A program made the position numbers and the translations under genes. A DNA stretch of 64,000 nt from Azolla caroliniana (lineage: Eukaryota; Polypodiophyta). Shown here piece by piece: positions 47,757 to 59,788 of this stretch; within the stretch, counting starts at the first letter, position 1, and each line of letters begins with the position of its first letter. Below the pieces are notes generated by a model. It was not told the origin of the DNA. It made no database searches and was given only the letters and a program-made list of their open reading frames with translations. The stretch lies in contig JBHGNT010000011.1 in assembly GCA_043228905.1 (NCBI GenBank), positions 21,018,001-21,082,000 on the forward strand, read 5' to 3'.

Positions 47757-50700
47757 CTACTTCAGTTGATTGCCCCAAATCCCTATTTTGAAGCAGGTGG
47801 GGTTGCAAGGATATGCACAATCAATATCTTTTGTGGGTTTTCTCTTATAGAACCAGTCACCTACAGTCTCAGAAATTGTCTTCAAAAAAGAGAAGTGAAA
47901 AATGTTACCCATAAGAATTTCATATTAACCATGCACTAGTTGAAACAACACAAGTCTTCAAATTTAGGATTTGTATATAAAACTCACCCTTTGTTTTATT
48001 GTGGGGGTTCTTCCCCGATGCCATATCATATCAAACTCAGACTGGCAATGAATGAAGCAAGAATTGATAAAAAGGCCACCATCTTCAGAACCCTCCACCG
48101 CTTCAATTGCTTCCAGCAACTTCACCCTGAATTCTGCATTTTTCCAAAATTAAATAGAACATCGGTGTATGAGAAAATACACTACATAGCAATGAAGTTA
48201 ATGGTTGTGGGGAGATTCCTAATAAATCAAGCTCAAAACACCAAAAACTCCTAATGTTTTTTAATGTCTACCAAGTTATACCTATGGTTTTGTACAACAG
48301 AGAGATATTCTAGTCTTTGTTTCAAAACTTAGGGGAATCTCATTTCATTAAAATGGCAAAAACAAAAAGTAATCCTGTTCAACTTGATTTATGAGTTCAT
48401 TATTCTGATTTGCATCCATCTAGGGTCTAAATTAAATTCAAAACTTGAAAATTTCAAATTTTCGTTACATTTTTAGTGACAGCATTTTCTGAAAACAGAA
48501 ATCATCTAAAATACGTTCAATTTTCTTGCGTCAACCTTTTCTAAAAACTGCAACTATCTGAAATACCATGAATCAAACAAAATTATATGAAGATGTCCCG
48601 TGTATCATACAGAAACATAACTCTCAGGGCATGATTCTTCTACCTTGGAAAACCTTCATCTGGTCAATTGAACATTCAGCAGGATCTGCTTTGCAAAAAC
48701 TCCACTTCCCTGATGGATCTGCTGATGCAGGGACAAGGGTATTGTTAATCTGCAGAGAGAAATACATGCACATTGTTTAGTATTAATATCCTCGCAATAA
48801 TTGACTATGAATATTAACACACAATCTTGAGACTGAATTACTATTATCATAATTTGCTGGCCTGTTTTTGTATCTCGATTAATAAATTTCTTCCATTGAA
48901 ATGGGAGGTTATGAAATAAAAATGTTCTATAGGTGGGAGGCAGCGGGAGAACTACAAGTTTATAACACCCTAGAGCAGATACACATTTTGATATCTGAAT
49001 TTACATTTACGCATTTTTACATACAGAAACCCCATAGAGTTTTCTTTAAGGAGAACTATTACCTGCCATGTATCATAAGCCGGATTCAGAATGAAAAGAG
49101 GGGTCTTGATTGTCTTCAAAATATACTGCGCGAAAAAGCACTGCCAAATGCAATGGAGAGAAGCATCTTGCCAGATTAGAGTAGCCTAATGCAGGCACAT
49201 TCACATGTATATCCACATTCAATGGGCATAATAAATATGCTTGACACACTGTAGACATATCCATAGACATACTGTTAAATATATGCACGAACCTGTTCAA
49301 TGTCCCTATTTTTCTTGCATTCTTCAGGAAGCTGAGCAGCAATGCCCTACAACAAAAAGTGTGTGGATACCCGATAAACTAAAAAACTTCATACTTTTGG
49401 TAAGAGAATTGATGTGAATATCTTAATCATTTTTCTTTATCAGTAGCTCAGTTAAGCTCACATGTACAGAAACTACGTCTTTGTAAAAAGACTGGATAGT
49501 TGAAGTTTTGCCCACATCTTGTCTACAATAAGCGAAATACAAGCAACAAACAGGTAATTAGCAAGTGAAATACAATCAACAAACAGGTAATTAGCGAGTG
49601 ATAAATAATGTGCTCTTCAAATTAATGTTAAATTAAAATCATTGAATTCCAGAGAGAAGCATACATATCAAGAAAAATGCCAGCATCACTTAGACATTTT
49701 ACAATAGCTGTCTCTGGAAGCTGGCGTCGGAAGTTATCGCAGTGAAGTATGGCTGCTAACCCACCAGCAGAGCATCCAGACAATAACGCCTATAGAAGGA
49801 TATGAAAGTTAATGTATCACTAACTGAAAGCTTCAAAATGTTTATTATAATTTCTTAAGAATCTTTTATCATGAATTATTTATGGAGCAATAAATAGAGA
49901 GATATAGCAAACAATTTAAGCATGCTCAGCACATATATACATGAATGCATTCAGGGAACTAAAACATACCTTCTTAGCCTTGTTCATGCCTATGGCCAGG
50001 AGGTCATCCATCACAGCCTGCCAGACCCTTTGCCCTCTAAAGTATATCTTCTTCACCTGTGCTTACAAACACCCCAGTATTATGTGCATTGATCAAAACG
50101 TTTATCATGATAAAAGAAGTGTGTTGTCAGATATATACTTGGTTACTATTCTCTAGTGTGACCTCAACATGTTCATCGACGTCTCCACTAAATGAACCTC
50201 CATCACAATACCTTACTTTTACCCGATTCCAGTTGTAAAATTCTGCAAAAGTTGTTGAAGAACCATTAAAGTTTTTTAACATTTTCAAGGAGTGTCCCGC
50301 CATTAATCTCCCTGACTATGTGACATATTCAAGCTTTTAAATAGCTAAAGAATTTAGGGAGGTGATTTGAATAAAAAATAACCCTGCAGTGGCCTCTTGC
50401 CCATTGGGTTCATCATTGGAACTCACATCCCCTGAAAAATAATCATCTTACTACAAGCATGCTAGACATAGATAAGACAATTTTGTAGAAGGATATCATC
50501 CACAAAAATATTGTGAAAGGTACATTCAAAGAAAGAAACATTACCAGGGTTCTTCAAAGGTGAATCGCTTAGGCTGCCACCAAAAATGACCTGTTCATCC
50601 ATAAAATGTGAAGATCCTAGTCTTGTTTGAGATCTATGTAAGCAAGATTTTTTACTTGAACACCATCCCCCTCCCTGAAAGTAAGTTCCAATAATGCTTG

Positions 50701-53700
50701 AAAAAAGCTACAAAAAAAGTGTCTTCCTACATTATTCACAAGAAAATTCCAACCTCTAGATGGATCAGCCAGTTATTAACTCCAAGTCCTCTTCCTTTAT
50801 CAAGATGATATGCAGGCAGACTACCATCCAAGCAGACTGCATTATTCAAAAACATAAAAAAATTTAATTCTAATGCATGTTCTGAACTTTCCGTAGACAT
50901 TAAACTCAAACCCCCAGAGAAAATAAAAGACACTCCACTCATAAACTCAAACCCCAGAGTTCGCTTATATTCACTGGAACTATATATTAGAAAATGTAAA
51001 ATGTCTGGAGGAGATAAAAATGGACCACAGCACATCTTTCCAAGGAAGAGCCACTATAATAAAGATCTGACACCAAGCTCTGAAAGCTTCACTAAGATTA
51101 GTCTTCTTCGCATTAGTTTCCCAGTGCTCAACATCCAATCTGACCCCCAAAATTCATCCATAAGGTCCTTATACCAGCATAGTACTCATGCAAGAACTCT
51201 GCCTTTCTCATGCCAAAATCCAGCATGCAGTACTTGATTAACTCTAGCAAAAGAACTTTGCCAGCAACCATTGACAAGCCAAGTCACAGATAAAGTATTT
51301 CTTTTCTACATGTTTCGATTCTACGCTGACCCTCACCACTCTTTTTGTCATATCCTTGTTTTCTCACTTAAACTAATATTCTAACAGAAACCCTAATCTA
51401 TAGTCTAAAACGAGGTATCTGCAGTTTCTAGATCACAGAAGGGCTTCCATGTAACATCATATTTCTTCCAAAACACTTTTTGATCATGCACTATATTATC
51501 TCAAATAAATCGTGCTTCAGAAGCATTCTTTTTCTTAGTAATCTTTTAAATTGATTTTGCCTTCTTTGGTGCATACCTTCAGTGTTGCAATACTGCTCAA
51601 ATACAGAGAGAAAGCAAATAACTGCGTTTTGCAAATTTTAACTCATCCTGTGCTAAGCCCCACCTCATAAATTAAACTCCGCTTCAGGAACATCATAGTA
51701 GAGGATCCTCTCCATGCAATACAATTAAAAAGGAGTACAACCAGTCAACAATCTATGCACTTGGCACTGCCATCCATCTTGCATGCACATATTACCTAAT
51801 TCCAATGTAGATTCCAAAATATCGAATAAATAGTTTCAAGCTTAAACAACATGTTTTGTATTATCCCATTCAAAGCTTCCACTAAATCATTGCTAGAAGA
51901 TGATAAGAAAAATGAAAGAAAATATATTTTAACATATTTTCAAGCGGCCAAACTGGCCTACCAAACAAGAGATTACATCTTAAAATATTGTCTCATCTCT
52001 GAGAAGCACAAACCAAAATAAATGTAAATAAGCAAAAAAGAGTAAATAGAAATAGACTAAGAAGTCACTAAGGAATCCCATCATTTATGCATGTAAGATT
52101 CTCATATCAGATAGATTATAATTTCTGTCTTCAAAAGATCTTTAGCATTGGTCAATCCAGAATGGAGAGGTTTCCGAAATGATAGAAACACCCACAATGG
52201 CGGGAGATAATGGACTTTATCTATCGCTTAGCATACATAATGCCTGATCCACGAGGCCAGGGCTGACATGCACAACAAATTTCTATCGCATGATCTATCA
52301 TAAACCCTTTGCAATGTCCAGGTCAAGAGTCCATTTGTGTAGCCCTAATTGATTTGTAGCATGAGTAGGAGTATTGGGTCTAACAAAAGTTGTGATTGTT
52401 CTTTGTTAATTAGTTTGTGTGGTTGTAGCGCTTCAACAACTTCTCCCTGTCTCTTGGTTTCTAGCAAGATAAGCCCCATGCATCATTGGCCCTCATATTC
52501 CATCATCTTGCACAGTGGACCAAACCCTTGCTTGAAGAGGCAATGATATCCCCTCTTATTTCATTTAAAACAGTACAATGGCAAACATAATGTTCTTTCA
52601 ATTCCACTCCCTAATGACACAATTTTGAAGCATCTTTCTTCTGGAGGTATTTGTGCATATCTGCCTACCTCAAATCTCTAGCTGATTTGAAGAAGTTTGC
52701 AGCTGCCCTATAACAATGCACAGCCCATGGGATAGATGTATGTACATATGAAAAGGCCTGCTGATGAATCTATCCTCAAATATGTGTAGACAGTGTCTTA
52801 TAGTGGGCCATTTTTGTACCAAGAGATGTGGGGTTGATCCAGGTTATTTTGTATTCCAATATGATAATATCAGTTCCAATCACTCTAATCTTTTCCACTT
52901 TGATCATGTTTAGATGGGGACAAGCCAAGCCATACTGGAACGGGGGTCGTGCATTTATGCTTATGCCATGTGACTCGAACTATTGTTGAGTTTTAGCATT
53001 ACTTTTGAACTTTGCCTATTGAAGCTCATTGTGTTACATACTAATCATGGCCTGCGAAATATAATGAACCAACAAATGTCTAAAAACGTGACTTTTGTGC
53101 ATAACACACCTGTATCAGGCTGCAATGCCACCAAAAAGACCAGATTATGCAAAACCGGCAACATATCAACTATAATGGAATAAACCAGCAATATTAAGAT
53201 TATTTCTTGTGCATTATACACTTGTACGAGGCTGTGAGACCACTGAAGGAACAATTCACTCTACATATATACACAATTAAAATAACCAAACAGCTCTAAG
53301 TTCAGTTTTTGTCCATCATACACTGATATCATGCAAGTAAGATAGAAGAAACAAATACAAGATCACTTCTTGTACCTCCTACATCGGTATCGAACAGTAA
53401 AAAGATCAATTGGCATGCATCATACATTTGTATCAAGTGGTGACATAAGCAAAGAGGTAATTGATTCAACATAATTAGTGACAAATCAGAAGAAACAAGA
53501 ATAATAAAACAACATTCTAAGAGCTCTCTTAGTGCATCATACAATGGTATTAGGTTGTGAGACAGTCCATGTAATCATTGATTCTACATGATCGGAAACT
53601 AATTTCACAAGTGAAACAAATTAATAGATTGTTAAGATCTCTCAGCATACATTGGTTATGAGGATGTGATACCACTGGAGAAACCTTGATTCTACGAAAT

Positions 53701-54190
53701 CAGAAACATAACCTATCAACACAAAAATCAGGTTGTTCATATGAAGCACTTGTATAACTCCAATTCCCTAATGCACGCATCAATGTAACCACAAGACATG
53801 ACCAAAATGCAAAAACTAAACAAAAATGCATTAAAATCCAAAAGCAAAACATAAAAAATGTCGAGAAAATACACTAAGAAATGTGAGAAAGAAAAAGCAT
53901 AGAAAAGCAAAAGAATGCACATAACCTGCTCCATTTTCTGCCGCCCTTTCAACAATAGTTCGGCGAACCCATAAAGATTCGTCAGGCGAAGGTCTGAAGA
54001 AATCGGGTTGCTCCCAAGAAATCCATAGTTTGAGAGATCCTTCCAAGCGGTAATAATTAAGTATGACGACCATGACAGAGCTTGAGAGCATGAAGGCTAA
54101 CAAAGCTAGGGCATACTCTACAGAACTCCATGTCTTTGTCTTCGTTGGATAGGCAGGTGCCTCCACAGAGAAGGCAGCTAGATCTGTCAT
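47757..54190 (-). CDS. PAE: Pectin acetylesterase (CE13 / Notum-like hydrolase)
   Basis: Removes acetyl esters from cell-wall pectin. Twelve exons: 53926-54190, 50754-50836, 50545-50674, 50163-50242, 49970-50056, 49665-49789, 49462-49522, 49293-49346, 49063-49140, 48644-48749, 47988-48133, 47757-47879; all GT-AG, phase-consistent, 445 aa. Family blocks: [82 protein letters not shown]. The expected triad is S222, D318 and H385. A hydrophobic segment at about 26-46 with a cytosolic-like N-terminus suggests a signal anchor instead of a cleaved signal peptide, so Golgi or membrane-bound localisation is possible. Intron 1 is 3.1 kb and full of repeats. A 49-nt stretch at 50383-50431 has an acceptor and donor but breaks the frame, so it was excluded. 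Confidence 0.95.
51945..52580 (-). repeat. Dispersed repeat, copy C (most complete), in PAE intron 1
   Basis: On its minus strand it runs from AAGAGGGGATATCATTGCCTC through GGAATATGAGGGCCAATG, GGGAGAAGTTGTTGAAG, CTCTCCATTCTGGATTGACC and GAGATGAGACAATATTTTAAGATG to TTTGGCCGCTTGAAAATATGTT. It is the longest uninterrupted copy in the window and shows what the copia-split copy A looked like. Confidence 0.8.
53080..53760. repeat. Degenerate tandem array, unit about 70-110 bp
   Basis: At least seven diverged units share a core like TTGTGCATCATACAC(T)TGTATCA(GG)CTGTGAGAC. Cores start near 53090, 53205, 53310, 53370, 53415, 53530 and 53645. It lies in PAE intron 1, near exon 1. Confidence 0.6.
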
Positions 54191-54265
54191 AGCATAACTG
54201 AGCTAGATGTCAGATCTTTAGATTGCATCGCTTTCGGCCACCTCCTTCTTATGTGTATATAAGTG

Positions 54266-54324
54266 GTATGTATGTATGTATATATGTATGTATGTATCAG
54301 TATGTTATGTATGTATGTATGTAT
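54266..54324. repeat. (TATG)n microsatellite
   Basis: Interrupted run of TATG/TATA tetranucleotides immediately upstream of the pectin acetylesterase start. Confidence 0.9.
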
Positions 54325-55079
54325 GGCTTGTGTCTATTTGCAACCAAATATTCAATAGGCCTAGCAAGGGAATCACACACTCACACAGACGGTGTAGGAA
54401 GCGTTTCAATAATCATGTGAGATCTGCACCATCATATCATTATCCACAAAATGCACACACCCACTTCTAGCTCGGCTCTGCCCCTTGCATCTGTCGCGTC
54501 TAACTCTCCTTCTGTCGCGTCTAACCCGGTGTTGCCCATGCATCTGTCACGTCTAAATTGGCCCAATGTCTCTAACTTGGCTGGCTTTTTTCTAACCACG
54601 CCCCCACCCCTATAACCTAGTTGAAGATTGTAACCTGTCTACCTGACTCTAACTCAGCTAACCTAGCTACTTGCGTCATAACCTGATCCAATTTTTCGAA
54701 GAGACCATAAACTGTAAATATCACAAACATTCATTCACCAAAAACTTCAACGATCATGAGAGACCAATAATCCAAATTTTCATATTGAAACGATATTCAA
54801 ATTTCAACCATCGACCCTAAAAATTGCAAAATGTGTCACATAATCAAAGAGCAAAAACTTTGAAGATTGTGCATTTACAAAGACCAAAAACTTCAACGAT
54901 CAGGCATTTCCAACAAACAAAAACTCCAAATATCACCTGTGTAGTTTGATTTTGGGATTTTGAGAGACCAATAGCCCAAACTTGAAGATACAAAAAGTTT
55001 GGTCAAATCTTAGAGTTTTAGATATAAAAACTCATTCATCAAAACTTCAAAACTCACTACATCTAAACAAAAAGTCATA
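54325..55079. other. Intergenic, no gene recognised
   Basis: Contains short repeats of (C)TGTC(G/A)CGTCTAA near 54490-54560 and of AAAACTTCAA(C/A)GATCA near 54740-54930. No coding signal. Confidence 0.55.
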
Positions 55080-56200
55080 GATCATTGCTCTTGTTCAATG
55101 GATGGCAAAATACGCCCACAATTTTTGCAACAATCAACATTAGATTCCCTTGAAGCCAATGTCAAGTCATCATAATGCAAACACCGAACCATCTCGGTCT
55201 CACATATTGGCAACCGCCTCTTAGCATGATGAGCACCTCTCAGTAATCTTCTTGTTTGTGTTTTAGTCTTGTTTGGGAAGCTAGCAATAAGTTCTTGCCA
55301 AATTTCGAGCGTGACTACTCTTTTTCGACAAATTTGTTGCATTTGACTTATTGAACCTCTTTCTGGCATATCGACCGTTGTTGGTTGTGCACAAAACCCA
55401 TTAGTTTATAGGTTGGACCTGTCATTTGTTGCATACAATCCTCAACTTCAACCGTGTTCATCGATCTACATCATTGCTCGGGTTATGTGTGAGGAGGTCA
55501 TGCAAGCATACTCAAAAACTCGGGTTTATTTGAGTATGCTTGAATGACCTCCTCACACATAACATTGAAGGCAGATTCCGCTATGCAATACATGAGTTGG
55601 CACATTCACTGATAGAGGTGGTTCCTTTAAACAATGCTTACTTTCTACAACAAGTTATCAACCCATGTTTTTTTAGTGTGAAACCAACACAATAAATATA
55701 TGGCACTCAATTTGTGATATTTGACCATTCACATTAATCCAAATTTGATGATCTTGAGCAATAACATTAGATATGCCATTATATTTTATCAATGATTTAT
55801 TAATCACCATGGCCTTTGACCTTACAATTGACATCATTTCAAATCTAATTTTCAAGCAATTTGCTCATCTTTTGGGCCCTAATCATAACTACATACCATA
55901 TATCATAGTGGGGTCTCCATGCCCATTGCGTTTGGTGCAACTGTTGCATACAATGGCAGCCCAAATTGATTAGTTTTGAATGTGGAGTCAATTGCCGAAG
56001 AGTTGTTTTGCAACAATCGCTCACACATTTCCAAGGAAAATGGTCATAGGGTTGGAGATTCATTTGGACCAAGCAAGTATGGCTAGACATGTGCCACTTT
56101 CCCTTGCTCTTTAAGTGCGTAGGCATCTTGCGTCATTGAAGACCAATCATCTTCTGACAATGCACTTCTCATTCTTTGCTTATTAGCCATATTATGCATC
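55080..56200 (-). pseudogene. MULE / FAR1-like transposase relic
   Basis: Reading down the minus strand from about 56190, blocks such as QRMRSALSEDDWSSMTQDAY, IDSTFKTNQFGLPLYATV and APNAMGMETPL are typical of plant MULE/FAR1-related transposase cores. Many stops and frame changes interrupt them. The last open block, 55082-55369, contains IWQELIASFPNKTKTQTRR, LLRGAHHAKRRLP and a CxxC (CCKNCG). It is a dead copy; part of it recurs in inverted orientation at 58968-59402. Confidence 0.6.
55482..55563. repeat. Hairpin: 35-bp inverted repeat, 12-nt loop
   Basis: Arm GTTATGTGTGAGGAGGTCAT plus 15 more bases (55482-55516) pairs with 55529-55563 with one mismatch in 35. It lies inside the MULE-like relic. 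Confidence 0.93.
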
Positions 56201-58019
56201 ACATGTCATGTTATAAACAATCTAAAAAAAAGGTTCTAATGGACTAGCCTTAGACTTGTGAAATTATTCTTTTTGAATGCTCATATTGGCAACATGCCTA
56301 GCACACCCAACATCAAATAAGTAATCTATGCAACAACTTATTCCATTATGATGGATAGGCAAATGTTGCACATCAAGCCTCGTTCTTGGACATGACCACT
56401 ATGACATCCTCAACCCTAAACCCTTCATTTAGTCTTATGTTCGCATGAAATTTTCATCAAAAAAGCTTTGAAGCCTTCCGCCACGTGTGAGTGCTTATTA
56501 TGATCAATCTTCAAGGTTCACCTACGCAATGACGATCATATCAAGTCACATGTTTGTCTTTTTGGACCCCTTTCAACAAGAATGTATGATACTTTATTTG
56601 AGTCTTAGCTAGTATCATTTGTCTTACATGATTCTACCCTTACCATTTGTGTGGGACATATAGTTGTGTTATATCTTCTTAGACTTGTGCCCAAGATGTC
56701 ATTTGGTGTAGTATTTTGTATTAATTGGCAACGACATTGATCAATTACTACTTTTATGTATGCATTAGATATTCCAGGATCACGAAGGTCTATGGCCCAA
56801 TTCTTCTTTCACTCTATATGAATGTGTGAGTGGGCAATGGTTTGTCCGCCCATGCAAGTGCGCAACTATATCTCTCATTTATGTTACGTTATGGTTATGG
56901 TATGATACTTTTAGATTAGGCAACGTTTTTACACAATTTGCACTCTCAAATTTTAGCATGAGTCAACTCTTCATGTGCCTCCATGTGTTCAATTTGAGAG
57001 GCATCATTTAAAGATTGAATTGTGACTTTAAATATTCATAATAAATCGTTAACCATTAGTTCATATATACCTTGATTGAAGGAAAAAATCTTGGGGAACA
57101 GAACAAGGGATCCATGTTGTCCTCGATCTCGTAATCCTCAAACTTGATGTCATCCTCGGATGTCATTGAAGTTCCTAAATGTGACGGGGTTTCTTCTATT
57201 TTGAATTTTGACTCAAATATAAAATATTTTGCTTTTAAGTCACTTATATCTATCATCTGGTTACATGTTGAACAACCTAACTCTAACATGATAACAATAT
57301 GAAAATGGTAGTTGTGGTTCTCTATTTTCAGCTTTTGGTAGCCATAGATATGAAAGTTACTTTGGTATCTACCAATGTGTTGCAGGAATGACATTGATGG
57401 AAGGTGGTCATTTGTGATCGTTGAAATGTGATCATTACACGTAGTTATCAAGTTTGGTAAATTTGGCCGAGTTAGTTTGCTAGTTTAGACTATTGGTACA
57501 TGTTAGATGCTTGTCCCATTAGCCGGGTTAAAACATTACCCTAGGTTAGGTCATATATGTGGAGCCAGGTTAGTATATTGGCTCGTGTTAGGTGAAGGTC
57601 ACATTGGCCCCATGTTATTTCCACGATTCCACATCAATTTTGGAAATGCAAACATTATGCAAATGCCAACGATTATGGTAAAACATAGATTTTTGGATGT
57701 TTTCGTCATCCTTGACAAAGAATCACATAAATATTGACATTCTTGCATAGATGTTGAAATTTGGGCACTTCTGATATAATATTTATGCGCTCGTATTTCC
57801 TAAAACATATAAAAATATCAATTATTTTAATATTTTTCAAAATGGGCTAGAAACACTTGCATTCTATCGGCAGCAGCTCGGCTTAAGCCTAAACCGGTTT
57901 GAAACGACTTAGCGGCTCAGCTCAGCTTAGGCTTGAGCCTTGCCAAACCGGTGAAGCCATTTAGGGATTTAATTACTATTAGGTTAGAGACTAGAGTGAC
58001 GACTCAGGAGTCTACTGTC
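56201..58019. other. Intergenic, probably decayed transposon flank
   Basis: Low-information AT-rich DNA. A 131-codon minus-strand open frame at 57056-57451 has no recognised motif; I do not call it. A G/C-richer patch near 57840-57960 has repeated CTCAGCTTAGGCTTGAGCC-like words. Confidence 0.45.
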
Positions 58020-58911
58020 TGCACACGGAGTGACGACTCATGAATCTCCATACAGACGAGAGAGAGAGAGAGAAAGAGGGAGAGGTCTGAGGGAGCCTGC
58101 ATAGTACAGAGTGGAAGACAACGACCTCCTGCTGCTTGCAGCCTACACGCCTTCAGCTTTCAGGTAAGATTCACAGATACTACATTATAGAACAATAATG
58201 TTTGACATATTCTATTAGCATTCACAAATACTATTTCCTACCAAAATGGTACGTAACATAGTAAAAACACCAAAGAGAAACCATATCCATATATAATTTA
58301 TAGGTATTTCAACCTAAATCTAATTTAAACCTTGGATCAGAGTGGGATGGACCATGGAGCATGATGTGATTCGGATTGTTTTATCTTCTCTCTATCCAGC
58401 GCATTAGTGAAGATCTTTGAAAAATAGAAATCGAAGTCTAGAAGAACTTCCAAACCTCGTCTACATTATTTTTTTGCCTCAATTCTCTCTCTCTCTTGTA
58501 TCTTCCACTTTGTGTATTGGTGTAAAACACCATCAATACCATATCCCTGTATCTTACAACCATGGCTTTAGAATGGATGGATGTAGCATATTACTTTCCT
58601 AATTGTTTATAACCATGTAATTCATCAAAGGATAATAATATACAGAACTCTTATGGGATAGTAAAGTGTTCCTTGAAAGTATCATGTTTGTGTATATATA
58701 TTCATGTCTTCTTTAATCTACTCAAAACATTAACCCCAATGTAAAGGTAACCATTATACATTTTACCCTGAAATCTGAACATTCTTTACATGCCCAAATA
58801 TTAATGGGATTTGATCATATTAATGCATTACTTCAATGCAAAACAACAGTACAACATTGTTTCGATTCTTCAGGTGTGCCTCCCATGCCAGGTGCTAACA
58901 TATGGAGGTAA
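58020..58911 (+). other. Possible orphan leader exon and short second exon
   Basis: 58020-58164 resembles a plant 5' leader: a direct repeat GAGTGACGACTCA, a (GA)n tract at 58050-58085, then CTTTCAG|GTAAGA, a strong donor. At 58874-58911 a short block follows an acceptor (TTCTTCAG), reads GVPPMPGANIWR in one frame and ends at a GTAAGT donor. Beyond it lies the second MULE-like relic. It could be the start of a gene cut by that insertion, or chance. Confidence 0.25.
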
Positions 58912-58967
58912 GTTAGTAGTCTATTGTTATTAAGAGCCCCAACTTCCCAAGTTTGAAAGTTTTAGCA

Positions 58968-59402
58968 GCCAACTCATGTATTGCATTGCGGAATCTGCCT
59001 TCAATGTTATGTGCGAGGTGGTCATTCAAGCATACTCAAATAAACCTGAGTTTGTGAGTATGCTTGCATGACCTCCTCACACATAACCCGAGCAATGACG
59101 TAGATCGATGAACATGGTTGAAGTTAAGGATTGTATGCAACAAATGACAAGTTCAACCTATAAGCTAATGGGTTTTGTGCACGACAAACAACCAATATGC
59201 CAGACAGAGGTTCAATAAGTCAAATGCAACAAATTTGTCAGAAAAGAGTAGTCACGCTCAAATTTGGCAAGAATTTATTGCTAGCTTCCCAAACAAGACT
59301 AAAACACAAACAAGAAGACTACTAAGAGGTGCTCGTCATGCTAAGAGGCGGTTGCCAATATGCATGACTGAGATGGTTCGGTGTTTGCATTATGATGATG
59401 AG
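58968..59402 (+). pseudogene. Second MULE/FAR1-like relic, inverted relative to the first
   Basis: About 435 bp that closely matches the reverse complement of about 55160-55594, from GCCAACTCATGTATTGCAT to GTGTTTGCATTATGATGA. It carries the same protein block (IWQEFIASFPNKTKTQTRR, LLRGARHAKRRLP) and the same hairpin. The open part extends to about 59507. Outside the matching interval the flanks are unrelated. Confidence 0.65.
59006..59087. repeat. Hairpin: 33-bp inverted repeat
   Basis: Arms 59006-59038 and 59055-59087, 30 of 33 pairs matching. Homologous to the hairpin at 55482-55563. Confidence 0.9.
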
Positions 59403-59788
59403 CTCAAATTTAGAAAGCACAAACATAAAAATCAAATAATTCAAAGACATAATTGTATTGATGATGAGCTCATCTTGCAATTATCGGTGTTCTCATCTCG
59501 CAACTAGTGAAGGTATCAATTTCTTCACTTTAGAACTTTACAAAAAAATGAGTATGAACTATAGAGATTGAATCAAAATATGTCACGATAAATTATAATC
59601 AAATGTTTAAAAACTCATAAAACATATATTCGAGAATATGAAGAAAACATGACACTAACATAAAATTTGACTATGACATGACACTAAAGAGAATTAGAAT
59701 TAGAATTAGAATTTTTATCGTCAATAAAGAGGCCAATTTTGACCTATGGGACCAGAGTATACATGTGTTCTTGATATATGTCTCCTTC

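Noticed and set aside
50383-50431. Possible extra 49-nt exon in the pectin acetylesterase gene
   Set aside because: Including it breaks the reading frame and inserts residues between NP and EFYNWN, a conserved uninterrupted family block.
55482-55563. Rho-independent terminator or CRISPR-like repeat
   Set aside because: Eukaryotic nuclear DNA in a transposon relic; only one hairpin per copy and no spacer array.
57056-57451. 131-codon minus-strand ORF
   Set aside because: No recognisable motif, no splice or promoter context, in decayed transposon surroundings.
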